Positions 24,133 through 35,548 of a stretch of 64,000 nucleotides of DNA are shown in pieces. Numbering within the stretch: the first letter of the stretch is position 1; each line of letters opens with the position of its first letter. This DNA comes from Pyrrhoderma lamaoense. Its lineage: Eukaryota > Basidiomycota > Agaricomycetes > Hymenochaetales > Hymenochaetaceae. A program made the position numbers and the translations under genes. Location: the NCBI GenBank assembly GCA_002794735.1, contig NBAZ01000005.1:682001-746000 (forward strand), written 5' to 3'. The notes beneath the pieces are model-generated. The model had not been told where the DNA came from. It worked only from the letters and a program-made list of their open reading frames with translations, and made no database searches.

Positions 24133-26570
24133 TACACAATATCTAGAGATCTCGATGACGTCCAAATTCACTCCCTACTCTATGTTACTAATACATCTCT
24201 CTCCGGACTTCTCTAAACCCATATATCATCACTGTCTTTGTGTCTTTGTGTGTACCAAAAAGAAAAGTGGTGTACTCTACTACTTTTTTTTTCTACTCCC
24301 TCATTTTCTTTATGTTCCTCTATGTTTGCTTGTTTTCTATTTAATATGATTCTATCAACGATGAACAACTCTATTAATGGGGGAGGCTGGGTGATGAAGT
24401 ACGATCGGGTGTTTAAAGGGGCTAGATAAACTATGTTCAATAGGGGGAAACGAGTTGAAAGGCGAAGAAAACGATAGCCTAGTGGGACTGAGGAAAAGGC
24501 GACTTGACTTGCTTTGCAATGTTATATGCGATCAAGCTTCCTAACATCAAAGATGACAAGAGAAAAAAGAAGTGACGAAAATAAGTTTCTACTTTGGTCT
24601 TTGGTTTTCTTGTTTGATTTTTTTAACCTTCGAATATTTTCAAATTTGATATTTGATATTCTAACGTTTATTTATTTACTTTTTACCTCACTCCGTGACC
24701 CGTCTCTCCAGGCGGAGATGCTGGTTCCCTTGGGTGGTTGCTGTTTTTATTTTTGTTTGATGATGTGGTCTAAATAAAGAAGCAAACAAAATCATAGCGG
24801 TGTTCCCTCTTTTGCAATCCTTCTTGATTTTTATATTCAAATCCGTGCTTTAATCTTCTCCTTTTCTTTCCGCAAATTTCGTCGCAGCCTTTGGCATCCT
24901 TGGTGTCACTTTCCTTTCAGCCACCTTCGCCTCTTGTCTCACCCCAAACTTGTTGTCCAACGACTATCCAGTTTTCTCGGTATTTTCACTACACCGATAT
25001 ATCGTTCACCATCCAATATCCGACTTTCAACACATATCTACCCTCACCCATCCCATCACCACATATACACAAACTCTTATGAGAGACGAGACGAGAACAC
25101 GAGAGCACGGAGCAAATCTTTTTCCAATTGCTTTGGTCCTGGTTCTTTATTTAGTTTCTTTTCATACAAAACCTAGAGTCTTTCTTTATATTGGATATCT
25201 CTAATTGTCACTCGCGATGTCACTACACCGCTACACTCTCATAATACTACACTTTAAACAAACCTTACAATTTTCTATACACACGTCATGTATCATATAT
25301 CTTTTCCCTAGCTGTATACTCTCAAACTGTCTCCTCTCTCTCTCTCCCCCATCCATCTTCGACCTTTTGACACTTTGGGTGTAGTGGGGAGCCATCGGCT
25401 AGATAGAACGGTATCAGACAGTCCTTCCAATCCTTTCCTTCTTTGCGTTCTTTTGAACTCTTTTGAACTCAAGTAACAGTAATTATCAAGTAGACGACAA
25501 AAGCATCAACCCCCCCCTCCCAGACATATACATATCTAACCATGTATTTTGAGTAACAAAACATTGAGATTTGTTAGCTCAAGAGTATGCTATAAACTGA
25601 AAGTATCCTAAGTCACAAATGCCTGCGTACAATTGGTGATCAATGCTGATACTACTAGTTACAGATAGATGTAGATAGAACATTACTGACTAATGGCTAA
25701 TAACGTATTAAGTAACTGACTATCAATTTATTGACAAGTGGTTGGATGGATTGCACACTTAAAGCATTCAATCAGAGGAGTTGTGAACCTCTGATTTCTC
25801 TTTTCTAGGGGTCATGTGTGGGTGGCCCATTTACTATCATAGGAATAGACACAGGGAATCGGGAGAGGGGGGGTTTAGTAAAGTCATGTTTGGGATAACA
25901 AGATTGATAGCCAGTGAGATAGAGTACACATCCTTTCTATGCCGCTTGACACCTCGAATTCTGATGTCGATTCATCCTATCCCTCCAGATGAAGTTAAGA
26001 ATTCCATTAAAAGAGTTGGGCCGTTCGCTCCGTTATGAGGATACGTAAATTGGGTTTATGATATTAGACATTAGAATTAGGTCTATTGTGTGTATATGTA
26101 CATGCGGGGGTGTCAGTAAGAAATGGGATTGAAAGGGTAGAGTGCGACCCCTCAGGGTTCCTGATTCTTGGTTTTGGTTAAATCGGGGTTTGAGCCCAGG
26201 GAGTCGGTGGGACCAGGGATTGAGATTGGGTTTGTCTGTGTAGGGGTGGTGGAAGGTTTAACGTCTAGTCTAGTAAGTCGAATAGGAGTAAAAAATAAGT
26301 TTATCTATCGTTATTAAAGTGTGAGTTGTGTGTTGAATTGAGCTACTGAGGGTGAGAGAATTGCAATTAACAAGAAGAAAGAGCCCGACGCTCTTCAAGA
26401 ATTGAGATTACAGTATAAGTCAAAGCAAAAATAAGATAACAAGCTCCTTAAAAGTCTTGAAGAGGCTTTTTTTTCTTCCCCATGTTATTGCCGTTGTTAC
26501 TTTTGATGTTTTTCTACTGAGGGTTCGTGTTCCCTTCGCGTTTGTAAGTATACTTCGGGAAGCACCGCTT
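24133..26570. other. Long intergenic region with a possible stray exon
   Basis: About 2.4 kb, low-complexity in places: T-rich at 24270-24350 and 24600-24690, CT/CA-rich at 24990-25350, and G-rich near 25860. One hydrophobic segment at about 24888-24960, FGILGVTFLSATFASCLTPN, follows a plausible acceptor (cgtcgcag). It might be a final exon of the upstream membrane-protein gene or of an unrecognised gene. Nothing else looks coding. Confidence 0.4.
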
Positions 26571-28254
26571 TTATTGCAGCTCCGTTTTACTTTTATCCGA
26601 CTCATCCTTCTTTCCGAAAAGCAGCTCCCAGAGTTCAGGTCCATCACGAATAAGACACTAAAAGAAAAAGGGGAAGAAGAAAAGGGATATTTAAGTAATT
26701 GATATGATAGATAATGGTAGACGGTTGAGCACTTACGATAACAACCTCAACGGAAATTAGGAGGATAATGATTAGTTCCATTCTGTGGGCAGAGGACTGA
26801 CAAACGTATTAAGTATATTTAGAGAGTAAAATCATGATATAGATATTATGAGTTGATGATAGATCATATGTATGAATATTGAAGTGCTTACCTCTGTTAG
26901 GAGTTCACGAAGAACTGATTGGACCTACAGATGATGTAAAGTTAGTATTGGGCGATATGATAGTCATGCATGCAATGCATAAAGTCATTGGGAAGGATAA
27001 CTAACCTCTGCAGCGTAAGTGATCTTATCGTTTAGTGAATGTGTCCGGGGTTTGATGTCAAGAGCATCTGCCATCGTCTTGAAGTATGCTACAAAGAAGA
27101 AAAAATAGTCGGGTCAGAACCATCAATCACATAGATAATACAGCTCAAAGTTAGTAGTAGAGAAAGTGGTGCATAACAATACGTGGTCGAGAAAGATAAC
27201 AACATACACTCAAGCTGCGGCTCCGCCCAGTAAAAATCTGGCATATCCAAGAAATTCTCATGATTCAAGTTCAGACCCTGCCTAAAAATCATAAGTTCCC
27301 CCAACTTCATGATCACTTCCTTCCTCTTTAAACCTACTTTCCCGTCTTGGACAACGTAACTGGAAGAGCAGAGACGCTTGAGAGGAATAGATCCAATTTC
27401 TCTTCTAAAGCAGAGAGAGCAGAGGAACGGGCTAGGGCTTGGGAGAAGGAGTAGCGGGCGAGAAGTGTGTCTGTTGGTAGAGCCATTTCTGGGAGGGAGG
27501 CAGGTAGAGAGGTAGGTTCGGAGGGGGGCTGAGTCGTTCCGAGGATGATTAAATCTCCTGTAAACGGGTCTTCCTATAGCAGATAAATACGTTAGATGAG
27601 TAAAAGAAGATATGAGAGGGAACATAGATTTAAAACTCACTCATTGGGATCTGTCACAAACTCTACATCTTCAGTCTCCATCTCCTCAAGTCTTCCAACT
27701 TCTGCATCGGACCTAGATACGAAATCCTTTACAAACTTTTTAGCATCACCTTCTTCCAAACCCCAGCAAACAACTGTCCCGTTCCCAAACACAAACACTT
27801 CACCCTCTCTGCCGTCCCTTCCACCCCATTTAGGGACCCACCAAGCACTTTGTATAGGTATAGCAGAAGCTGGGAGGCGAGATCGGAGCTGAGGGAGTAG
27901 GTATCGTTCAGCGGTTGTGAGTACACTGACGGGACGGATGTCCGACCGTGTTGGGGTCGGATTTGAACGAATTGGGAGAGAAGCAGCGGCTGTTCTGCGT
28001 AGTTGGGTCGCAGACTTTGGTTTAGTTTTTGTTTGATTGGAGTCGGGTCTTGAGGTTGAAAATGATCGGGCATTGATAGAGTTGGTTGTGGCACTGAAGT
28101 TAGAGCTAGAGCTAGATCCAAATTGTCTAAGGGTCAACCTTTGAGGAGTCCGAGAGAGAGAATGTGAAGGAGTGAAGGATGATTGTTGATGATAGAGGTT
28201 GCGTCTAGAAGCTGAGCGGAGATTTCTCCAAACGGATGGTCTTGCACGATTCAT
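26571..28254 (-). CDS. RMD1/RMND1-type DUF155 protein, mitochondrial
   Basis: Family members are inner-membrane proteins needed for mitochondrial translation or organisation (RMND1, yeast Rmd1 relatives). The start at 28254 gives MNRARPSVWRNLRSASRRN, an Arg/Ser-rich and acid-poor lead fitting a mitochondrial presequence. The core has SAWWVPKWGGRDGREGEVF and VFGNGTVVCWGLEEGDAKKF. After an intron comes LALARSSALSALEEKLDLFL, then GLKRKEVIMKLGELMIFRQG, FLDMPDFYWAEPQLE, DALDIKPRTHSLNDKITYAA and the C-terminal membrane helix RMELIIILISVEVVI. The last exon reads CLIRDGPELWELLFGKK, with a stop at 26571-26573. One frame break at 27334-27343: TGK is followed by TAG unless one base is inserted or the ribosome slips back by one. 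The family match on both sides is clear. Confidence 0.85.
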
Positions 28255-28605
28255 CTACTTATATTAAAAGAATCCTTGATGGTCTCCAATAAGATACAGA
28301 CACATACCTTTTATTTAACTTATTTGTACAAGATGAATCAAGAGAAAATACGTTTTTCAATATACGAGTTCGGAGAGAAGAAATACTAAGCGCACAAAAA
28401 TAACTGATTTCGACGCGGCTCACGCTTTCACGGGGTTGCCGCCCGAGGCTCGTCACTCCCTCTTGCCTACTAACCACAACCACACCGTACCTACGAAACT
28501 GGGATTCGTCCCATTCATCTCTTTATTGTATAGCTTCGTTGTACCATAGCATCAGATTCACTAATAACTCGTGGCGTATTTCCTTCTCTGGTAAAAGTGA
28601 AAACA
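28255..28605. promoter_or_regulatory. Bidirectional promoter, RMD1-like / SART1
   Basis: About 350 bases separate two divergent start codons (28254 minus, 28606 plus), so both promoters and leaders must fit here. The centre is relatively CG-rich around 28405-28460 and flanked by AT-rich sequence. No TATA box is evident near either start, which fits housekeeping genes. Confidence 0.5.
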
Positions 28606-31538
28606 ATGGACGAAAGCATTAGTCTTGAAGAGACCAACAAGATTCGTATTTCTCTTGGTCTAAAGCCTTTAGCACCAAAGAAAGCTCCTGCGAATGGTCA
28701 AGAGAAGCAAGCTGAGGATAACTTTTCTAAAAAGAAGGAACAGGAGGAGAAAGAGAAGGAGACAAAGTAAGTACTTCTCTCCACATAATCTCTTCTCATA
28801 TACACATTCTTATACCTTGTCTCTCTCTTCACACTTGTTCATATGAATCTAATCACCCTTTCCTCCCATCTTCTTTTCTACAGACGAATTCAGGATAAAA
28901 TAGCAAAGTGAGTTGAATATTTCATCGTATATTATACAGCCTTTGCTTCTACTTTCCCCTTTATCCGCAGTTGAGAGAGTTCTTGGTCCGACTTACGGTG
29001 CTCTGCTTTTTTTTTGTTCGTTTCCAGGGTAAAGAACAAACGTGAACTCAATGCATCACTGAAAGGTGCGACTTTGGGTGATCCAGACGCAGATGGCGAC
29101 GATACGATCAACTGGATTAAGAGAGTAAGAAACGAGAGAAGATGTTGGCGAAGAAGAGGATGCAGGAGCTGGAGAATATGGATAAGCAGTTCCAAGAGGA
29201 GTATACTGAGAGTATGTGTTTTTTGATAATCTTTATCTATCTGTCTAGTTATTATATGTTTGCTGGGGTATTGATGGAATTTTTGTTTTATAGAGGATCT
29301 TGAGGGTTAAAGGTCAGCCACAACTTTGAGGAGCTTGGTGATGGGGAGGACCGAATATTGACCCTTAAAGATAGTCGAATATTGGATAATGAAGGTACGA
29401 AATCTGTTAACACTGTTTATTCGCATGTATGTTATATTCATGTTTTCTACAGAGGACATACTCCAGAATGTTGAAATGGCAGAAGAAGAGCTCAATAAGA
29501 AGAACAACGAGCTCAAGCTCAAGAAACGGACTATAAAGGATATGACGATGAAGAGTTTGGAAATGGGCAGGCAGGCATGAGAAAGTCGATTCTAGCCAAA
29601 TATGACGAAGATCTTGAAGGGTCCTCGGAAACGGTAAAGTTAATTTTTTACCATAATAATAGCTTAACGAATACTGAATGAATACTGAAACGTCATCTTA
29701 GGGATTCGGCTAGGAAGTAGCGCGCCAAAGAAGGCTGAAAAGTTAAAAGAGGAGCAACAGCTAGCCGCAGCTGCTGTAAATAAATCTCTGTTATCAATAG
29801 ACTACACAAGTACGCATTGGTGCTACCGATTTCATTGTATCAAGGTTTTACTAATTTTAAATAATAGAGAATCTGGAGGTTGCGGATTACTTGCAAGAAG
29901 GCGATATAGGGTTCAAGAAACCCAAGACTAAGAAGAAACGACATACACGTAGGGTTGCCGAAGATTCCGGTATTGAGCCCATCAATGGTGAAGACAAGAT
30001 GGATCTAGATGAAAAGCCTATGGTACCTAGAAGTCGAGACCTAGACATAAATTTTGTGGATGACGACGAGCTTCAAGCCTCACTTGCACGCGCTCGTAGA
30101 GCTAAAATGATGAAGAAACCTAAAGTATTAACCCAAGAAGAGATCGCAAAAAAACGTGAGTTCTTATCTTCTACTATGTAAGCAAATACTCATTATCTCT
30201 ATCTACTCATCTGTAGTTGTTGAGGAACGTGTGAAGAGTGAAGTCCCCGAAGACGTAGTCAAGTTGGAGGACGAGGAAGATACAGGGCTAGTTTTCGATG
30301 ATACCTCAGAATTCATCCGCTCTGTCAATATAATCCTGAAGTGAAACAAGAGCCAAAGGAGCCACGAATAAAGTCTGAACCTGTGCAGAATGATGTACAG
30401 ATGAAAGAGGCGGAGGATAGTGACGAGGAGATGGAGGCTGGTGAGATCCCATTGAAAGAAGAGGAAGATGAAGAGGCTATGTTACATGCCCTACAACAGG
30501 CCATCGACAACGCCGAGGCTACCGTTAAGCAAGAGCCAGGCGAACAAGGAGTAGCTGATGTTGGGACATCATCTGAACTGTCATATGGTACTGGTATCGG
30601 CTCAACATTAAATATCCTTCGTCAACAAGGTATCCTCGCTGCTCCAAGTTCTGATCAGAAAGAACGCGAAAGAATACAAAGACAACGAGACGTCTGGCTC
30701 GCCGAGTATCGAACCCGACTTGCCCTCCGCGAACTCGAAAAAGCTCGTGCAAAGGGAGAAAAGAAGGACCAGGCCCAACGAGAGTACGAGAATCGGTTAC
30801 GAGAGCAGCAAGAGGCGAGAGAAAGTTTGGAATTATTCAAGGATTACAAGCCTGATGTGAATATTGTCTATCATGATGAGTTTGGAAGGGAGTTGACGCC
30901 AAAGGAAGCTTGGAAGGCACTCTCACATCGATTCCATGGTAAAGGGTCAGGAAGGATGAAAACAGAGAAGAGGTTGAAGAAGATTGCAGAGGAGAGGAAG
31001 AAGGAAGCTATGGCTAGTGGGGATACTCCTCTTAGTATGAGTAGAGCATTTCAGCAACGGCAGGAAAAGACTGGACAGGCGCATTTCGTACTGTCTGTTG
31101 GTAATAGAGGGTGAGTTCTAACTCTCTCACATATACAACCTTAGTATCTAAAACCTCTTTAGTGCTGTCCCGCAGGTAGCCGATTACCTTGAGCCTCCAA
31201 CCCTCTCAAAGGGTAAAACAGAGAAGACGAAGAAGAAGAAAGATACGGTTAAAGACAAGTCCCACTCTCAGTTCCAGTCAAACGTCGACATTACGGGTTT
31301 CACGTCGTTACCTTCCGGCCCATCTAGTATGAGCCCAGGGCCGGGAACGGGTCGTTCGACTGTTTCTCCTGCTCCGGCTATGATGAAGCCAAGTTTCTCG
31401 CAAGTCTCAGAGCCGACTTCTGGAGCTGGTACACCTGTAAATGGGAACTCTGATAGGGCGAAGGTTGCATTTGGGTTTGGTACGAAGAGGAAAGCCAGTG
31501 AAGAGGGACCTGGGACTCCGCCTCAGAAAAGGCGATGA
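28606..31538 (+). CDS. SART1/Snu66, U4/U6.U5 tri-snRNP splicing factor (five frame breaks)
   Basis: Component of the spliceosomal tri-snRNP needed for spliceosome activation. The start at 28606 gives MDESISLEETNKIRISLGLK, the conserved N-terminus of the family. Then follow RIQDKIAK (a 24-base exon, 28884-28907), DPDADGDDTINWIKR, EKMLAKKRMQELENMDKQF, VSHNFEELGDGEDRILTLKD, EDILQNVEMAEEELNKKNN, GYDDEEFGNGQAGMRKSIL and FVDDDELQASLARARR. Further on come DEFGRELTPKEAWKALSHRF and HGKGSGRMKTEKRLKK, with a C-terminal basic tail ending GTPPQKRR. To read through, one base must be added near each of 29130, 29307, 29528, 29706 and 30327. All are the same type of change, in or beside short runs. The conserved protein on either side argues for consensus error rather than decay. 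About eight introns. Confidence 0.88.
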
Positions 31539-31800
31539 TGATGCCCATAAGAATTCCTTTTTTCTAGTATCCTGTTTTTTGTCTTCTTCATATAAATTGT
31601 AGTATCCTTGTTCATATTCTGCATGTCATATACAATGAAAATGTCATGTTGGTATTGATATAACACTTATAATGATAATCAATATAATAAGATGATCACG
31701 TGTCCCGACGTCAAGAGGAGCACTTACAACGACTTTACTCAACTAATTCGTAACCGTTCTCCTTCCTCATTTAGTCCTGTTTGAGCTGAGGTTGAATAGA

Positions 31801-33125
31801 ATGGCACCTTGCAAGCCAGCCAAATCTATAAAAGTACGCGTTCCGAGACAAAATGCCCAGCGTTTAGGACCATCCTTGAATGCTACCGTGCGTTCTGTTG
31901 GGAAGAAAGAAGGATTTATTGTACAAATACTTCCACCTGTGCAAGAACAACCTGGTGCTGCTGGAGCTTCTAGCTCTGCTGTAAGTCTCTACTCGCATTA
32001 TTATGCTTATTTTACTTTCATTAACTGGTTTATATGATAATTGGATTGATGTGTTGCAACATATGTTTTCGTACCGATATATTCTTGTGTCTTGTGTTAA
32101 TGGCTTGTTCACTTCCATGAATGTTGATTTGATTATGAATAACAGGAAAATGCATCTGAATGGAACTCTCTATTAATTAATGCTAGGGCAACTAGAGGAC
32201 CTTACTGGGACGTTAGCACACAACAGTATGTACCTAACTTCTTTCTTCTACTTCAGTTTTATCAATTGTAATGTTCAACTTCTCGTACTTAATCATTTGT
32301 TTACACCATAAACTTTCTTTCGTCATCTTTAGATTCCTAGTGGAGAAAGATTCGAAACTTTACTATGATCCAACCGAACTTCTCGAAGCTGCTCGTTCTG
32401 TCCTCCCACCCCCGCCTCCATCTCTACACTCGCAAACTCAAGCTCAAATACACTTCCAACACCACCATCAACAGCAACAACACCAATCTGGCTCAATAAG
32501 TATCTCTGGATCGGGGTCTGGCTCAGGTTCAATCTCTAGCGTTTCTGGTATCTCTCGATCTGGTCCCGGTCAAGTGATGGGTTCGGTACCAGGATCAGGA
32601 GCGTCAGCGTCAGCTGTAATGGCATCTATGACACCCCAAAGAGCTCAACCACAAAGAGGACCAATAACACCTTATACGCCTCAACAGCAGTATGGACAGT
32701 ATAGTCCTCATCATCACCATCACCCAAATAGTATACCGCCGAACGCTGTTGGGATGACTGGAGCAGGGCCAGGTGTAGGTGTTGGTGGTGTGGGAGGGAT
32801 GCCTGTGCATGGTACACCGACTAGGAGTAATAGTATGAGTGGTGGGTATCCTGGAACGCCTGGTGGTTCTCCCGGAGGTCCGTTTTACGGACATGCTCCT
32901 AGCGGAGGGCCTGGAGGACCAGTTGGAGATGGTTCGATGGTTCCGGGCGCAATGGGTGGTATACCTGGGATGAGTGGAATGGGCGGGATGGGTGGGATGA
33001 ATGTTGGTGGTATGAGCTCACCTGTTCGTCCTGGTATGATGGATGGAGGTAGCGCTACTCCTGAAATGTACGCTCGAAGAATGACTAGAGGAATGTCGGA
33101 CGGGTTCCAGGGATATCCTGGTTAA
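31801..33125 (+). CDS. Uncharacterised protein with Gly/Met/Pro-rich low-complexity tail
   Basis: I do not recognise a family. The start at 31801 gives MAPCKPAKSIKVRVPRQNAQ, a basic N-terminus, followed by VGKKEGFIVQILPPVQEQ. After an intron comes ENASEWNSLLINARATRGPY with WDVSTQQ, and after a second intron FLVEKDSKLYYDPTELLEAA. The last exon (from about 32335) is low complexity: a His/Gln run (32452-32490), Ser-Gly runs, His near 32710, then Gly-Gly-Met repeats (GMSGMGGMGGMNVGGMSS), ending GFQGYPG. The folded part is about 110 residues and the disordered tail about 260. Such tails are typical of RNA-binding or transcription-associated proteins, but nothing here proves that. Two introns. Confidence 0.65.
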
Positions 33126-33935
33126 TAACTCCTTTCTCCTCCTCTCATTCTCTCGTTCGTCTGTTTCTTTGTTGAGGCTGGTTGCCACACTCTTCCTCCT
33201 CCATTGGGGTTGAAAAGAATCTATCAATGCCTAATACTTCTTTTTATATATCGTGTTCATGTCTTTATTCTCTTGTTGTACTCCTTTCTCATATTTGCTT
33301 TGAATAAATTATAATACTTACTCCTCGAAATTTATCTAAATGACTGACTGACTATTATCTATCCATTGACCGTTGAGGGCGATTTACAGCCGTCCCCTTC
33401 ATATCTGTTTTTCGAAAGAAAGAAGGTATTTTTACTAGTAATGATATCCCCTGTCAATTTGGAACACTGGTACACTAAAGATCGTGATGATATCAAGTAA
33501 ACAGGGTACAAATGGTTTTTCTATGAGTGAGAAACTGTAGGCAGGGGGGTATAATTATATTAATTATAGACAAGGGGGGGGGGGGGTAGAAAGTGTATAA
33601 TGAGTAAAAAAGAAGAAGAACTGTCAAAGTCCCAGGTTCCTGTGTAATGCTATGTGACTCTCTAAAATGATGATAACAGAGATGTCGCGATTGATAAAAA
33701 CTATTAAAAAATCACAGGTAGAAAATTTGAAGTCCGAAAGTGTGTGCAAAAGAGTGAGTGTGAGTGAATGAGAGTAATTCTATCACGGTTCCCTACGACT
33801 AATCCAAAGAGAGAACTCTATGCACCGGGAGCTTTCAACTGGTGCCATTTCCAATTTGTCGCCATAACCCATCTGTGTACAGAGTTCCATACGTTTCAAA
33901 CGACTGTTTCCCTGCTCAAGCTGATGTTAACTAGT
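33126..33935. other. Convergent intergenic region with a G13 tract
   Basis: About 800 bases between two 3' ends. It contains thirteen guanines at 33574-33586 and a shorter G run near 33544. On the minus strand the long run would be a C tract downstream of the membrane-protein gene. No coding segment was recognised. Confidence 0.5.
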
Positions 33936-35068
33936 CTATTGATTTTGGTCACGGTCTATAGGAGAAGATGCAGTGTCACGATATGATGGAGGTGTATCCC
34001 AACTTGACTGAGTATTATACGTGTCTCGGTAGTTAGGCAAGGTAGTCGCAGTGGAGCCACTGGCAAGAGTGGACGTTATACTCCTTCTGACCTGAGCCTG
34101 CGTTTGAATCTGTGTCTCGCCGGAAGGATGTGTCTGTTCTTGTACGCTGCTTCTTGATACTCTGCTCCCTCTTGTTGCTCTAGTACTGGAGATCTGTGAC
34201 GGTGTAAAGCTCAGCCGCTTGGGAAGCGGTGTACTAGACTCAGATATTGAGCTAGTAGCTGTTGCAGAGCCATTGGTAGTGGAAAGGGCATTGTTGACAT
34301 TGATGCTGCTATTGTTATGATGAACCTATAAATAATCCATGCTAAATGGTCAGCAGGAGCAAAGATATCACCAATGATAGATTGATCATGAAGCTCAATA
34401 CTGATGCTTACGTATGTATCTTCCACATTTGCTAGCGAAATTGAGACTACTCTAGAGCCTGTGCCAGATGTACTAGCGGTAGACCCCATCTGAGCGATAG
34501 ATGACGCACCATCTGAGTGCTCATCCACTCTTGGTAGCAGTGGTAGCGGTACTGTTAACCCTCTGTTCCCCAAAGCCGCATCAATATTCGCGAGTTTAAT
34601 GGACCCATAACTCTCTTCCCTAACCTCAATCTGACTCGAACCCAGAGACTGAGGCTGACTCCTCGAAAGGGGCAGCACATCGATCTCCTGCTCGCGCTTA
34701 TTCAACTTCTGAGCGGCATATCTACCTTTTCGCCGTTTAATCCATAGAGTCGCCGAAGATATAAGAAGTATCGACAAAACTACTACCGCGGCCGTGACAA
34801 TGAGGAATATAATGAAAGGCGACGGCACTCGAGAAGAGATTGTCGGGAAGGAACGTTTATCCAGAATCTTCGAGGTTGGGTCATCATCAAAATCAAATTC
34901 GGAGTTGGAGTGTTCCACACTAGGTATGTCACCGCCCTTCCGGAGGGCAGAGAAATCTGTCATGGTGTTTCTAGTGAAGATTGTCTGGTACGAAGAACCT
35001 GAAATAGTGCATGCTCTGGGCGGCATACACTGGTTTATCATGAATTTGTCTTCCAAGTTCCAAAACAA
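33936..35068 (-). CDS. Single-pass membrane protein with a PPxY motif (unrecognised)
   Basis: No family recognised. One clear transmembrane helix near 34740-34820 reads PFIIFLIVTAAVVVLSILLI and is followed by the basic stop-transfer WIKRRKGRYAAQKLNKRE. This suggests an outside or lumenal N-terminus and a cytosolic Ser/Thr-rich tail of about 230 residues. An intron near 34335-34410 joins NVEDTY to VHHNNSSINVNNALSTTNG. The tail ends SSWDTPPSYRDTASSPIDRD, with a stop at 33936-33938. PPSY is a PPxY motif of the sort bound by WW domains of Rsp5/Nedd4 ubiquitin ligases, hinting at regulated turnover (inference). The start is uncertain: 35068 (MFWNLEDKF) or 34963 (MTDFSALRKGGD). The overall form resembles basidiomycete Ser-rich type I membrane proteins of unknown function. 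Confidence 0.6.
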
Positions 35069-35548
35069 ACAGCGAACATAGGAGAAGGTACTGGAGCAGA
35101 GCAGGAAGGGGTGGAAACAGAAACAAACATGCTGCCTTTATGCCATAATTACTAAAATATCTGATATCAGATTCTTCCATGCATTGTTCATCATGATCCC
35201 TGTTGTGGCACCTAACGTTGATCATATGGACAGTCGTTGTGATCCGAACATGTCGTAAAAGACAACAAGTATCTTTGATAGAAGCAATCAAGCGACCCAG
35301 GACGGTGATGATGAGAACTTCGCTCTAGCCTTCATATAAAAGCATACTTTCTTAGCAACTATCAGAGCAAAACCTAGTCAGGTGCATAAGTTGGATTGAT
35401 CAAGATCTGTAATCGTGGATATTACTTCGATATCGATCATGATGGATCGTGATGAGATATATGATCAAAAAAACAAATACATTCAAGTTCCTAAAAACTC
35501 ATAAGTTATCCAATTTGTAATATACAAAGAAGGATGGGAAAGCACTGG
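35069..35548. other. Intergenic region
   Basis: About 480 bases between the start of the minus-strand membrane-protein gene and the 3' end of the minus-strand RNase H2 gene. It should contain the promoter of the former. It is AT-rich, especially 35330-35520. No coding segment was recognised. Confidence 0.4.

Noticed and set aside
23224..24429. Overlapping hydrophobic frames in the 23-24 kb region
   Set aside because: Most are intron or pyrimidine-tract translations. Only the exon-like pieces listed for the membrane-protein gene have proper splice borders.
26140..26230. Stretch with tRNA-like words (ggtttgagccc)
   Set aside because: No cloverleaf could be drawn around it and no matching acceptor stem was found.
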